From positions 1 to 64,000 of the forward strand of contig JARGSG010000112.1 of the NCBI GenBank assembly GCA_030374805.1: DNA of 64,000 nucleotides, read 5' to 3'. Every line of letters begins with the position of its first letter. Positions within the stretch are counted from its first letter, which is position 1. The notes under the pieces are model-generated. The model had not been told where the DNA came from and ran no database searches. It saw only the letters and a program-made list of their open reading frames with translations. This document shows positions 9,480-20,531 of the stretch, piece by piece. Source of the stretch: Gracilaria gracilis (lineage: Eukaryota; Rhodophyta; Florideophyceae; Gracilariales; Gracilariaceae). The position numbers were made by a program, and so were the translations under genes.

Positions 9480-12358
9480 TTATTGAAGAAACGCTACAGT
9501 AACCCCCGTACCCCCGTCGTCCTGCTCCGCGTATGATATTCTTTCAACTAGTTCATGTTTTGACAAAAACTCTCTGATTGCATCTCTGAGTCGACCAGTT
9601 CCATGTCCGTGTATTACCCATAAAGTCCCCATCGCGAGCGCCTTACTTATTGCCCTGTCGACAATAGGCTCGGCCGAATCCACCCTCTGCTCTCTGATCT
9701 CAATCGTGTTGGCAGCCGTACGAACTCTGAGTTGCTTCTTGGAAGTTCCGCTTCCACGGCTCCGTTTAGAAGTCATGCTGGAACGCTCAACCTTTCTGGC
9801 GTTCACCGAGACGATTTTCTTCGACCTTCACTTTTGCCCTCATAGCTCCTATCGCTACCATCAGTTCCTTCTTGCTGAGCTTTTGCACCACCTCGACTTC
9901 ATTTGCACTTATCCCTTGGAACAGTCACTCTGTCACCTTCGTTAATATCCTCAACGTTGATTCGCCCTGTTCGCACGACTTGAGGCGAAGAAATTTCGGC
10001 ACCAGGGAACTTTCATCTTCCCCAACTTTTCCGTGGCACGCCCTGCAGCTTGTGCCGAGCCACCACCCTTTTGCATGTTTCTAATAACTTTGGCTATTTG
10101 TTTCTTTGCTTGCTTCACCTCCATATCCATTGCACTCTTCTGCTCCTTTCTCAACTGCGCTTCATTCTCCCGTAGTCGATCGAGACGGCTCTCCAACTCA
10201 GAGCGCATTGCACTCGCTTCCCTTAACACACGTTCGGAATCTTCGCGTGCAGTTTCAGCGGCATTCTTATCACGCTCAAGACTGGATATCATCTTTTCGA
10301 TGTCTACTCTTGTGCTTTGACCGTTCTCGCCATCCGCTCCGTTCAATAGAAAGTGCGCCTCCTCAATGACGGCGAGATCCAATCCGAGTCGCTCCGCAAT
10401 CGCCAGAGCATTTGACCGACCTGGTATCCCCCAGATCAACCGGTATGTCGGCACCATATTGACATCATCGAATTCGACGCTGGCATTCTCGAAGAAACGG
10501 GCAGAGCTGTCCTTCGAGTATTTCAAAGTCTTAAGCTCACCGTGATGCGTGGTAGCAAAAGTTAGTGCAGCTCGATTCCCGACGTCCAGCATGTCTAAGA
10601 ATGGGACATTCCCAGCGCAGCGCCTTCAGCCGGATCCTGTTGATGCACAAAGAAAACAGTCGTAAACAAGTCAGGAGTTAGTCACGGGTACTCTTATCAA
10701 TCTGCATATCAGCCTTGTCTTACACGAACGAGGTGGTACATACCGTTCCAGATCCAATCTCATCCAAAAAACTAACGACTGTGGTGTGCTAGAGGCCAGA
10801 ATGCGCTTGATTCTCTCAACATGTCCCGAGAATGTAGACAGAGACTGTACCAGCGATTGATCGTCGCCAATGTCCGGAAGCACGTTATCGAAGTACGGAA
10901 TGCGCGTACAAAGCTGATCATCATCGTCACCACCTTTCTGCAACTCGCCTGGTCAAACATACCTGCCTTCGCTATGAGTACCGACACTCCAAGAGTCTTC
11001 AACGCCAGCGTGTTTCCACCGGTGTTTGGTCCAGTGACACAGACGCAGCGAACATGGCCGGAGAGTTGATAATTTGAGGGGACAAACTCCCGCTTGCACA
11101 GCAATTCTTCGCTTTGTGCGGTTTGTGAGGAAGGGTTTTGCTGCTCCGTAGACTGAGTGCGCGTCATGGCGCTCCACGAGAGCAATGGATGTCGCACGCG
11201 CAACAAGCGCAGAGGTTTGATATTATCAAACTGCACGTCGACAGCACCGAGTTGATGTGAAGCGCTGGCCTTGGCGGTGGCGACAACCAGCTCGCAGATC
11301 ACGTCACACAAGTGCGATACATTGTGGCGCAAGGCAGCAACCAAGTCACTCAACTCTCTCAGCACCTTGTTAATTCTGGCGCGCTCCTTCGCAGCCAGCA
11401 TGCGCAAGCGGTCGTTGAGCGGGCGCACAGCAGCCGGCTCCAAGTACGTGGTGCCGCCCGAAACGCTGACGTCATGCACGACGGCGCGTTTGACGATGGC
11501 CTTTCTCGTCGTCTTGACCGGGATGACGAAGCGGTCGTAACGCATGTTGATGACGCGCTCCTGCATAGCGTCGGCATGACTGGCCATGATTCGGTTCAGT
11601 CGCGCATTGATATCGGAGGTGGTGGCGCGAATGTCGGCGCGAATGTTGCTCAAAGGGGTGTCAAAGGTATCGACGACCTGCGAAAAGTCATCAATCAACT
11701 GGTTGATCTTCGTCTCCACGTGCGGATATGTCCTGACATCAGTGACAAGCTCCTTGAGCACCGACAAGCGTTCATCCTGTTCGGCGTCAATAAAGCGGCG
11801 TACTCTCCGTGCGGCGGCCAAGGTATCAGCAACGCGTCTCAGCTCCGCGGCGGTGAGCAGCACGCCCTTCTCCGCCTGCAGCAATAGCTGGTGCAGGTCG
11901 CGCACGCCGCGAAAGTCAAGCGTCTTCATTAGCGTGAAGTACAGGTAATGAACGGCCCTGGTGAGCGCCAACAAGCGCTCACTACCCTCCCTCGACGGCG
12001 GGATGTGCATGCCACGCTCGCGTAGCAAATGCGCGCGCGCCAGCTCCGTCGCCGCGTGCCGGCCCACGTGCGCCGACACAGCTGGCCAGTCCAGCAGGCG
12101 CAGCGTCTCCTCCAACACCGGCGGGTCGTCGGGCGTCGCGGTCTGGCTCGAGCGCTCGTGCTCGCGCGGCAGCGACGCCGGCACGGCCGGCACGGCCGAC
12201 GTTGACGCCGATGCCGACGCCGACAGCAGCAGCAGCCTGCGCAGCGGTGTAATCGGCGGCGGCGCGCGGCGACGCGCGGCGTGCAGCGGCGTGTGGCGCG
12301 GGGCGTACGCGACGCGCGGCCATAGCGCGAGCGGCGCGGCGAAGGTCGGCGCGCCCAT
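9480..12358 (-). CDS. mutS2: MutS2, with an intron and several frame breaks
   Basis: MutS2 combines a MutS-like ATPase with a C-terminal Smr nuclease and acts on recombination intermediates, or on stalled ribosomes in some bacteria. Visible parts: a core helical domain; Walker A region GPNTGGNT; DIGDDQS and FSGHVERI; Walker B SLVF followed by a broken LDEIGSGTDP; TTHHGELK; a long coiled coil; and the Smr domain with VIHGHGTGRLRDA. The N-terminus, MGAPTFAAPLALWPRVAYA, is basic and Phe-containing like a plastid transit peptide. The Walker A Lys is Asn (AAC, 11012-11014). Frame breaks occur near 9810, 9935, 10005, 10600, a T6 run at about 10764, and 10955. The gene is divergent from uL2. A copied internal piece lies at 47088-47865. 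It may be functional with assembly errors, or decayed. Confidence 0.85.
10637..10743 (-). other. Spliceosomal intron in MutS2
   Basis: The donor GTATGT follows the codons for GSGT and the acceptor AACAG precedes GATCCGGCT. Removal joins the Walker B region as ...GSGT-DPAEGAALG, the normal MutS2 order. The same 107-bp intron is kept in the duplicated copy (47631-47737). This shows the gene is eukaryotic, not bacterial contamination. Confidence 0.8.
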
Positions 12359-12796
12359 GGGCAGTGCAAGCGACGCAGGGGAGAGATGCGCGACGCGGCT
12401 GCTCGCAGCTGGGCTCGCCAGCTGAGCGCGCGCGCTGCAGCCGGGGCGGCGGAGGTATAGAGTTTACCAACGGTACCTGCGCGTGCGCCGTGGCGGCTCG
12501 TGGCATTGGCGTCGTTTGGATGCTCGGCCACATGCCGCGCCGCTTGGCGCTGGCAAACGGCGCGCGTCAAGTGCGCCCTTCTTATATATACGTGGACAAG
12601 GAAGGAGGGCGCGTCCCACGGCGCGCCACCGAATTGTCGTGATCCGAATCGAACATGATGTTGACCATGACTCGATGAATGCGATTGCGCTTGGCGCCGC
12701 CGATCCGGCGACCATCCGCCTCGCGCTTCTCAGCTGGTCGCTCGCGCGCGCCGTTCGCCCCCACGCGCACGCGCACGCGCACGCGCCGCGTCCGCG
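12359..12796. promoter_or_regulatory. GC-rich divergent promoter region of MutS2 and uL2
   Basis: About 440 bp lie between two genes transcribed away from each other. The sequence is very GC- and CpG-rich, as are the first several hundred bases of both genes, whereas their 3' parts are near balanced. A run of CACGCG units sits at about 12762-12786, just before the uL2 start. No clear TATA box was identified. Confidence 0.45.
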
Positions 12797-13816
12797 ATGA
12801 CCTCGCCGCTCGCCGCGCTGTGCGGCTGGCTGCGTCCGCGCCACCTACGCGCCTGCGCGCCCCCCGCGCTTCTCGGCGGCGCGCCTCGCGGCTCGCTTGA
12901 GCACGCCGTGCGTTCGCTATGCGACCTTACCTGTCCGCGCGTCATCCTGCGCAGGCCGACCACCCCGTCCAACCGCCACACGGCGCTCATCGACAAGTCC
13001 AAGCTGTACAAGGGCCGCCCGCACCCGCGCCTGTCCGTCGGGCTCACCAAGCGCGCAGGCCGCTCGAGCCTCTCTGGCCGCATCACCGTGCGCCACCAAG
13101 GCGGCGGGAACAAGCGCCTGTACAGAATCGTCGACTTTAGACGATCGGCTTGGGAGGGCATTCCGGCCGTCATGCAGCGCATCGAATACGGCCCCAGCCG
13201 AAGCGCCCTCATCGCGCTGCTGCGCCATCAGAAGAAGTGCGCCCCCGTCAAGAACAGACAGAGACCGGATCGATTTGCGTACATCATCTGTCCCGTTGGC
13301 TTGCGGATCGGCCAGACGGTTGTTGCCAGTCGACACGCGCAGGTTGATGTCAAGGTTGGCAACGCTATGACGCTTCGACATGTCCCGGTTGGTATCGTCG
13401 TGCATAAAATCGAACTTCGACCCGGTCACGGTGCGCAGATGTGTCGTTCGGCGGGTACCAGCGCGCGTGTGCTTGAGCGCGATGAGTCCAAGGGCTTGGC
13501 GCTTCTCAGGCTGCAGAGCAAGGAACAGCGACTGGTCAGATTGTCGTGCATGGCCTCCATTGGCCAGGTCAGCAACCCTGAGCATAAGAACCAGAGCTTT
13601 GGAAAGGCGGGTCGCATGAGGTAGAAAGGCATTCGTCCTTCTGTGCGTGGTGTTGCTATGAATCCTGTTGATCATCCACATGGTGGTGGTGAAGGCAACA
13701 CTAGTGGCGGTCGACCTTCGGTTTCCAAATGGGGCAAACGGACCAAGGGACATCGCGCAAGGAACAAGCGAAAACTGAGTGCCAAGTACATTGTTAAGCG
13801 ACGCTTCGACAAGTAA
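12797..13816 (+). CDS. rpl2: Mitochondrial ribosomal protein uL2 (L2), with an in-frame TAG
   Basis: Bacterial-type L2 of the large ribosomal subunit, at the peptidyl transferase centre. Family features: [45 protein letters not shown] and the C-terminal signature [19 protein letters not shown] with W-G-K-R-T-K-G. The first 60 residues are Arg-rich and almost free of acidic residues, which suggests a mitochondrial presequence. A TAG at 13622-13624 sits in frame between GKAGRMR and [10 protein letters not shown], where L2 proteins normally have Trp (TGG). Downstream coding continues in the same frame to TAA at 13814. Possible causes are a G-to-A mutation, a base-call error or stop suppression. 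Confidence 0.87.
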
Positions 13817-13854
13817 ACAACAACAAGTTACCACCAACCTACATATCTATCACA

Positions 13855-13916
13855 GCGTTGCTGAACTCAAAAAGTAGAAGATGGATCCATCTCCTACTTT
13901 TTGAGTTCAGCAACGC
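13855..13916. repeat. 62-nt near-perfect palindrome (hairpin)
   Basis: Two 23-base arms, GCGTTGCTGAACTCAAAAAG plus TAG and its exact reverse complement, flank a 14-base palindrome AGATGGATCCATCT. There is a single A/C mismatch pair. It begins 39 bases after the uL2 stop. As RNA or extruded DNA it would form a 31-bp stem. It could be a 3' processing signal, a small-RNA precursor or a miniature mobile element. Confidence 0.93.
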
Positions 13917-14099
13917 CCACATTGATCCCGAATCATGTAATTTACAGCCCGAAAATCAGCAACGCACCTCCGTAAAGTTAGCAACCCCTGTGGGGTATTA
14001 GAGCACTGAACGCTCGCGAACACGATCGTCTCTCCTCTGCAGCCGCGTTTGTCACAAAATAGAGCAACTCCACTTTCTGCTTTCTGTCGGAACATCATA

Positions 14100-14339
14100 A
14101 TGGGCATCATAAGATCAATATTTGGCAGCCCGGTTGGCCTTTATGTGGGGAGCCTCTACTTGTACCTCATGACCAACGCTATCGGCGCTCGGGCGGACCT
14201 TCGCGTTTGGCGAGCGATGCAACGAGTGAAACGTGCGGCAGAACTGAGAAAAGAAGCATCTCGACACTTGGCTGCTAGCGAATCTAAGAGAATAGAGCTC
14301 ACTCCGCCGAAGAACGGCGAAAAGAAAAAGGACACATAA
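14100..14339 (+). CDS. Small basic membrane protein, 79 residues, unidentified
   Basis: An ATG at 14100 opens a frame starting MGIIRSIFGSPVGLYVGSLY. It has one hydrophobic N-terminal segment, then a charged helix rich in Arg, Ala and Glu, and a Lys-rich tail ending KKKDT. The size and layout fit a single-pass organelle or ER membrane subunit, but I recognise no family. It lies between the palindrome and the convergent 3' end of UGGT. The open frame continues upstream to 14049. Confidence 0.45.
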   Translation: MGIIRSIFGSPVGLYVGSLYLYLMTNAIGARADLRVWRAMQRVKRAAELRKEASRHLAASESKRIELTPPKNGEKKKDT

Positions 14340-14456
14340 TGCACAGGTCGCGTTTGTGTGCGATCATGCATTCGGAGCAATATGTGAAACTCCGCTGTCT
14401 GACCACAACAAACCGTCTGTGTGTGTGTCAATGTGTCTGGAAGGCAGAAACCTCAG

Positions 14457-17400
14457 TCACAGATCTTCCTTTATTTGACTATCAGCTAAGGGAAGAGTTG
14501 GTTTCTCACGTTGCGGTTTAGGTGCAGATGCCTCGCATGTTATGTTTTCGGGCGTCAAGTTAGGGGTAGCTTCAGATTGTAGATATTTGTACAATTCTTC
14601 CGTCAGATCACTCGCAGCATTGTCGTAATCAACCCATTCGCTTATGATCCGCTTCGCACTAGACAGTTTGGGTTCCTTTGTCATTGGATTATTGCATAAA
14701 TCAATCGCCTTTGCCCTTGCCTTGCTCTCATCATCACACCAGCTCTCACACCACAGCCATTCTTCAGGTAGATCAAATATTGGAACAGAGCCTCCAATTG
14801 ATGATGGAGATGAGGCATAGTTGGGAAGGTCTTGGTCCAGGTTCGCCAAAGAGTTCGGATCGACGCTCAGCCTTTGGTAGATTGAGCATAGAGTATCTCC
14901 CGCGGCAGTTTCACGGAATGTATCGATGTCCACTACATAAAGTGCTGAAATACGATACTTTGCACGCTGCAAAGTATCTTTCCAAAAGCCGCTCTTCCAA
15001 AACCAATAACCCTCGACCTCCTTTCGAGAATCACAGAAGGGTACATACCCGTATGGTGCACCCTTAAGATCGATATCCATGAGTTCTGCCAAATCCCCGC
15101 GAATTACTTGGTCGGAATCGACAAAAATGATGCGCCCAACGTCCAAAGGGAAAAGAACATCAAGAAACAAGATCTTGTATGCCCATATGATTCGTTGCTT
15201 CTCTGTTTGGGCTCGCAGCCACCCAGGCCATCGGTAGGTAACCATACCTATTTCAGCACCGTGCCTCGACGCGAAGAGAGGTAGCACCTTTTTAAACGAC
15301 GGAGACAAGTAGTTTTCTAGCAGCCAGAATTTCACTGGGCGAATCGCATGTTTCGTGACGCTACTGATCATAATCTTCAGAAAACGTTCATATAAATGCC
15401 CTGAAGCAACAGAGAAAACATGAATAGTGTCATACTTCACATCTTCTGCTGTAAGTTCAAGGGTGAGCGTGGGGTGAGACTTCATGCGACTGTTGTAGAA
15501 GCTCAGTATGGAAGATTGGAGGTGTTCGAGGATGCTTGCATCAGCACCAGGTTCCTTCTGCACTTTGTCTTCATCACTATTCAACAAAGACATACTCTCC
15601 ATACCTTCGTTTCTTTTGACTCGAAGAAGGATACCCCCCGCGCCATCAAACGATTGAACAGGTATTACAACTCGGCCGTCCGCACCCGCCATGTACGTTG
15701 TCTTCGTGAAATCCTTGAACATTTCCATGCGGACTAGGGAGAAGATCTTGCTGCTTCGCCCAGGAGCTAGGCGAAGATTCCACCGCCCAGGTGTAGGGAC
15801 CTTGACTTGAAAATACCCCAAGTTGGCCATTACTAGAGTATCCACTGAAACTCCGTTATCGTTCTCCAGATATAACTTGAGACCCTGGGGAGGGCTCTCA
15901 TTTTCATCCAAGCAAGAGCCTTCCACAATGAGATTCTTCAGCTCATATTCGGCATGCAGTTCGGCCAAATTCTCAGGAAGTGTTGCCAAGATAACATTGT
16001 CCATATCGTAATTGGTCGCGTACGAAGAAACAAACCAGGCCCTCGGTGGTTCAACGGCTACAGTGAGCACACTCTCTTGAGGAAGACCGAAGAACGAAGC
16101 GCGGGGCGGTAAAAGGTTTCCAGATTCTTCTTCAAATGCTGGGTGACCTTGCAAGACAAACTTTCGATAAGTGTCTGGAGCTTCCTGCTCTTTCTCCAAG
16201 GTTCCGCCATTCGGGGCCAGAACAACATCCGTGCTTAGGATCTCAGAGTCATATACGTTTTGAAGCTCGTCCAAAAACGACGCGACTATATACGCTTCTG
16301 GATCCAAAGGATCGATGACAGAAAGGACAGACAAAGGGGTAGCGCGCCGCTTGTCGTCATCGAGACGGTCAAGATACGAGAGAACCTCGTGAGAATTTTC
16401 CTTGACAGCGGCCGTAACGGTAGAAAACGGGACCATCTCCTCACGCTGTGCGCCCGACTCTTCACAAGCGGCTGACACCTCATTCGCGTAAAGGCGATGA
16501 AGGAGTCTCATGTCATTGTCGCGGAGATTCGATCTATCCTCACTGTCGAAATGCGAAGCGAGTTGTATCACCAAATCGTCCACTTCGAGAAACAGGGAAG
16601 TAGGAAGCCGTTTTCCATTGATGAAAAGAACAGGGACATCCAGACAAGAAGCGGCTATTGAGCACCCCAGAACTTCATGGTTTATAACACTAGTTGGTTC
16701 CAAAATCGCAACTCGGGCTTTGAGCTTGCTCACAACGTCCGAAGCAGCGAGCTGTTGCAAGATTTGTTTTGCTCTCAAAAACTCGGCAAGTGTATGATCC
16801 ATGGCGGCAAGCCAAACCGTGTTGGTATACTCCTCTATCTCGGAGAACGATGAGATGTAGTTGATTTTTGTTAGTGCTTCGCGCATAGCATCAATGGCAT
16901 CAAGGCTACCGGCGGTCATCGGCGGGAGAATGTCATCACTGGTGGTAACCCGTGTGCGGCGCTCTCTTGTTTTCAAGTCTCTTCCAACGCGGCGAACGAC
17001 GATGAGGCTCGGATCCACAGACACCCAGCGATCGAATGAACGTTCTGCCTCTGAAATAGCCTGCCGTGACAGCTGGTGCTCCAGAAGCTTGGCAACACGC
17101 TGTTGCTCCGAAAGGGCTAGAGGAACCACGTCAGAGGCTATGTCTTGGACCACAATACCGTTTAGAAGACATAGCATGGAAAGCTTTCTGTTTGGGGCTT
17201 GTGCATCGTCCATCGTCGACGCCTCCACACCATTGGATTCCCCTTGGTCAGCATCAGAAAACAGGTTCATCTGTTCGGCAAAGCGGCGGGACTGTTCCAG
17301 AATGGGCTTTATGAGCTGGTCGCGGTCAAGAATATGAGCAGCGGAGGCGTAGTCAGTGTCAAAGTTGGCAGTAACTCGTGTATACGCCATGTCCACCAAT

Positions 17401-19217
17401 TGCTGAGACAAGGCCACCTGCTGAAAGGCTCCAAGGTACTCCAATATCTCGATGATCATGGTGAGGAACCTGACGGCGGTCTTGCGCCCCTTGATTCGCA
17501 GCAAGTAGTGGAAGGCGGCGGCAACCAGTGACGAAGTCCTGCCATTCGGCACGAGCAGCATGGAAACGTGGATGGGCAGATCGGCTTGAATGACAGACTG
17601 CAGAACGGACAGGTAGCCAAACTGCTGCGTGTCGCCAGGATCCAGCACCAGATGCAGCGACAGATGGTGCGCTTTCACCTTGACGAGGTCAGTATGTCGC
17701 TTGCGGTTGGACGCGGCGGCGTTTTCGCGCTTGCTCTCGACGGCGGCGACGAAGCACTCGACATGCTGCGTGGACGCGACATCAAGCGGCGCCCAGCCCT
17801 TGTAGCGTGTATCGGAGTGCAGGTGATTGAAGCGCACCAAAGCGTCCGGCGCGACGCGATCAATGCGCAAATCGACGTGAAGACTGACGTCACGGCGGCG
17901 CTCCGCGGCGTACAGATGGTGAAACACAAGCGGCGGCTCCGTGTGCGGCTTGAAGAGGGGCGGCGCACCCGCAGCGGCAGTGGAGACAGCCGACAGGCAG
18001 CGGAACATGTTCTGCGACGCGTGCAGCAGCGAGCGCGGCGCGAAGGACCAGCCGTTGATAAAGAGCAGCGGCGCGTCTCCAACGACGCGGCTGAGACGCG
18101 ACACGGCGCGACGCAGCTGCGTACGCAGCGTGGCGTTGAGCGCGGCGTGGCTTTGAAAGCGGTGGCAGCGCGTGACGGACGGCGCGTACTCCGCAAACAG
18201 ACGCAGTTGGCGCAGCATGGCGCGCGTATCGCCGCGCGTATCGCCGCGCGCATCACGCGAGATGTAGCTCAGCGCCTGCAGCGGCGTGAAGGGCGGCGGC
18301 TTCTCCGCGTGCTGCGGCCACTCGACGGCGTTCGCGGGGGCGGCGAAAGCGCGCCGCACGGCGTGGCGGCGTAGCCGCACGGCTCGACGAGCTGCGTGCG
18401 AAACAGGCGGTCGTCCACGACGTTGTACTCGGTGCTCTTGAGCGTGGCGTGCACGGCAAACGCCTGCAGCGACGGCGCGTGCGCGGCGGCGGCGGCGGCG
18501 GCGGCAGTGTGCTCGGGCGGAGCCCAGAAGCGCAACACGGTGCGGTGCGACGGGCGATGCGCCAGCTCGGCCAGCGCCGGCAGCCAGTCGCAAAACGCGC
18601 GCGACTGCACGTCGGCGTACACGATGCGCAGCCGCGGCGCGGCGTGCGGCGACAGCACCAGCTCGGCCGGCAGCGGCTCCAGCACGGCCAGCGGCGCGCC
18701 ATCGTGGTGGTGATCGGCGCGCAGCGTGAGAGGGCGCGCGCAGCGCGCATCGGCGTCGAGCACGGCCAGACACAGCGACGCATTGCGGCGCGACGCATCG
18801 CCCTCCAGCACAAACACAGGCGGCGGCGGCGCGGCCACGCCGAAGCGCCAGCCAGCGCGGCGCGCGCCGCGGCGTGATGCGCTGCGCGCGCCGCGGCGTG
18901 ATGCGCGGCCACGCGCGGCGAGTGCGCGCGCGCCAGCAGCAGCCGTTGCAGCGTGCGCGTGGACGCGCGGCCGTCGCCAAGCAGCGGCGCCACGGCGCGT
19001 AGCACGCGCGCCAGCTGCCGCCCGTGCGGCGGCGCGTCGCCGGAGCGCGCGTCGGCGCGCCACGCGCACACGCGCTGCAGCGCGCGCAGCGACAGCCGCG
19101 GCGAGACGGCGCGCGTCAGCCACACCAGCGCTTCGGCCGCCGGGCGCGTGTAGCCCAGGGCGCGTGTAGCCCGACGTGCAGCGAGCGCGGGGCGCACGCC
19201 GTCGCCGCCAGCAGCGC

Positions 19218-19250
<33 letters not shown>

Positions 19251-19289
19251 CGCCGGCGCCGACGCGCACGGGGAACGCGCGGCGCGCAT
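14457..19289 (-). CDS. UGGT: UDP-glucose:glycoprotein glucosyltransferase (UGGT), frameshifts in GC-rich 5' part
   Basis: The ER folding sensor: it adds glucose to N-glycans of misfolded glycoproteins so that calnexin rebinds them. The C-terminal GT24 domain is very well conserved: VFSVASGHLYERFLKIM, KFWLLENYLSPSFK, YKILFLDVLFPLDV, the DxD-type motif FVDSDQ, GAPYGYVPFCDSR and EWLWCESWCDDESK. The thioredoxin-like repeats come before it. The protein ends in KEDL, a plausible ER-retrieval tail. I chose ATG 19289 because it gives MRAARSPCASAPAPLLLLLL, a clear signal peptide. Between there and about 18350 the homology moves through three frames in very GC-rich DNA, so at least two or three indels are needed. 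From about 18350 to the TGA at 14457 one frame is open. It shares a promoter with the MYB gene. Confidence 0.93.
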
Positions 19290-19387
19290 TGTGAGAAAGC
19301 GACCGCGGGCGTACGCTGGTGGTGGCGATCGGCGGACAGCGGAGGCGGCGGCGATGCTCCAACAGCCGTGAGCAATCAACGTGAGCG
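19290..19387. promoter_or_regulatory. Short divergent promoter of UGGT and the MYB gene
   Basis: Only about 100 bp separate the UGGT signal-peptide ATG (minus) from the first ATG of the MYB frame (plus). Both 5' ends are extremely GC-rich. No specific factor site can be assigned. Confidence 0.4.
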
Positions 19388-19417
19388 ATGAGCAGCCGCG
19401 ATCATCGCCGCGCGCCA

Positions 19418-19464
<47 letters not shown>

Positions 19465-20531
19465 AGCCGCGTGCCGCCTCGCTCACGGCCGCAGCCGCCG
19501 CCACGGCCGCCGCCGCCAGCGCGCTCACGGCCACGCCGCCGCTCTCATCGCCTACGCCTGCCGTGCCTGCCGTGCCGCCCGTGCCTGCGTTCACCGCGCC
19601 GCCTTCTGCCTCAACAGCACCCGCCTCAGCGCCCGCATCAACAGCGCCACAGTCAACAGCTCCACCATCAACAGCGCCACAATCAACAGCGCCGCCGCCG
19701 CCACCATCAACAGCGCCGCCACCATCAACAGCGCCGCCACCGTCAACAGCGCCGCCACCATCAACAGCCCCACAATCAACAGCCCCACAATCAACAGCGC
19801 CACCACCACAATCAAACGCCGCGCAGCCCGCCCAACAATCGCAACCACTCGCCATCCATCCGTCGCTGCTGCCGCCGCGCCTCAAGTCGCACGACGTCAT
19901 CTTCGTCAACGGCCAGCCCTTCAACAACCGCGGCTACCGCGTGTGCGGCGTCGCCAACCAGCGCGGACGTCTGTGCGGACGAATCGGCACCTGTCCGTTC
20001 CACGCCGCCCAAAAGCGTCCGCGCGCGCCCAACGCACAGCCGCACCCAAAGCCCACCAAGGCCGCCGTGCTCAACATGGCCGCGCCGCCACAGCGCGCAC
20101 GCTTCAAACGCTCGTGGACACCGCAGGAGCACCGCTCCTTTCTGCGCGCCATGCGCCGCCACGGAAAGGGCAAATGGATGGAGATTGCCGCCGACGTCGG
20201 CTCCAGAACCTCCAACCAATGCCAGTCCCACGCGCAAAAGTACTTCTTGAAGCAGGCAAAGTCCGATACCGAGCGCAAAAAAAAGAGTATACACGACATT
20301 CATGACATTGTGGATGAGCACAAACCGTGTAACCAGCCTTCGTCGCCATCTGTGCGAAAGCCCACCGTTATTGCGCCCGCTTCCGTGTTGCCGCACCCCG
20401 CTCTTAGCTCTATTTCGCAGTCCTTCACTTCTACACCCGTCACGGTGGGCGCTACGCCTATTGCGCCTGCTACCTTCAATTACGCCGCGCTTCTACCGCA
20501 GTTACCCACGGGACCTCCGGCTCTGCTGTGA
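19388..20531 (+). CDS. Single-repeat MYB transcription factor, SHAQKYF class
   Basis: DNA-binding regulator. One MYB repeat at about 20110-20260 has RSWTPQEHRSFLRAMRRHG, GKWMEIAADVGSRTS and the diagnostic SHAQKYF. About 65 residues before it lies a compact Cys/His motif, C-x7-8-C-x5-C-x2-H (VCGV...RLCGRIGTCPFH), probably zinc-binding. The N-terminal half is a Ser-Thr-Ala-Pro repeat encoded by a minisatellite (about 19610-19810). The MYB frame is closed by TGA at 19389, so the ATG at 19388 reaches it only with a frame change, perhaps inside the (GCC)15 tract. The true start is uncertain. It ends TGA and is divergent from UGGT. Confidence 0.85.
19419..19463. repeat. (GCC)15 trinucleotide tract
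   Basis: Fifteen uninterrupted GCC triplets lie near the 5' end of the MYB gene, reading as poly-Ala, poly-Pro or poly-Arg by frame. The tract is prone to length change and to sequencing error. Confidence 0.95.

Noticed and set aside
10943-10968. A 25-nt intron in MutS2 (GTATGT...TTGCAG)
   Set aside because: Too short for splicing. One added base in the same stretch gives the expected GMFVPGELQKGG reading instead.
482-12358. Bacterial contamination as the source of LigA, DnaE and MutS2
   Set aside because: MutS2 contains a canonical spliceosomal intron and is divergent from a mitochondrial-type uL2, with UGGT beyond it. Operon structure, ribosome-binding sites and close spacing are lacking.
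11271-12900. Many long overlapping frames around the MutS2/uL2 promoter
   Set aside because: Very high GC removes stop codons by chance. None shows family motifs apart from MutS2 and uL2.
19376-20396. Long minus-strand and alternate-frame ORFs over the MYB gene
   Set aside because: Antisense or shifted readings of the STAPP minisatellite and GC-rich DNA; the MYB frame holds all recognisable motifs.
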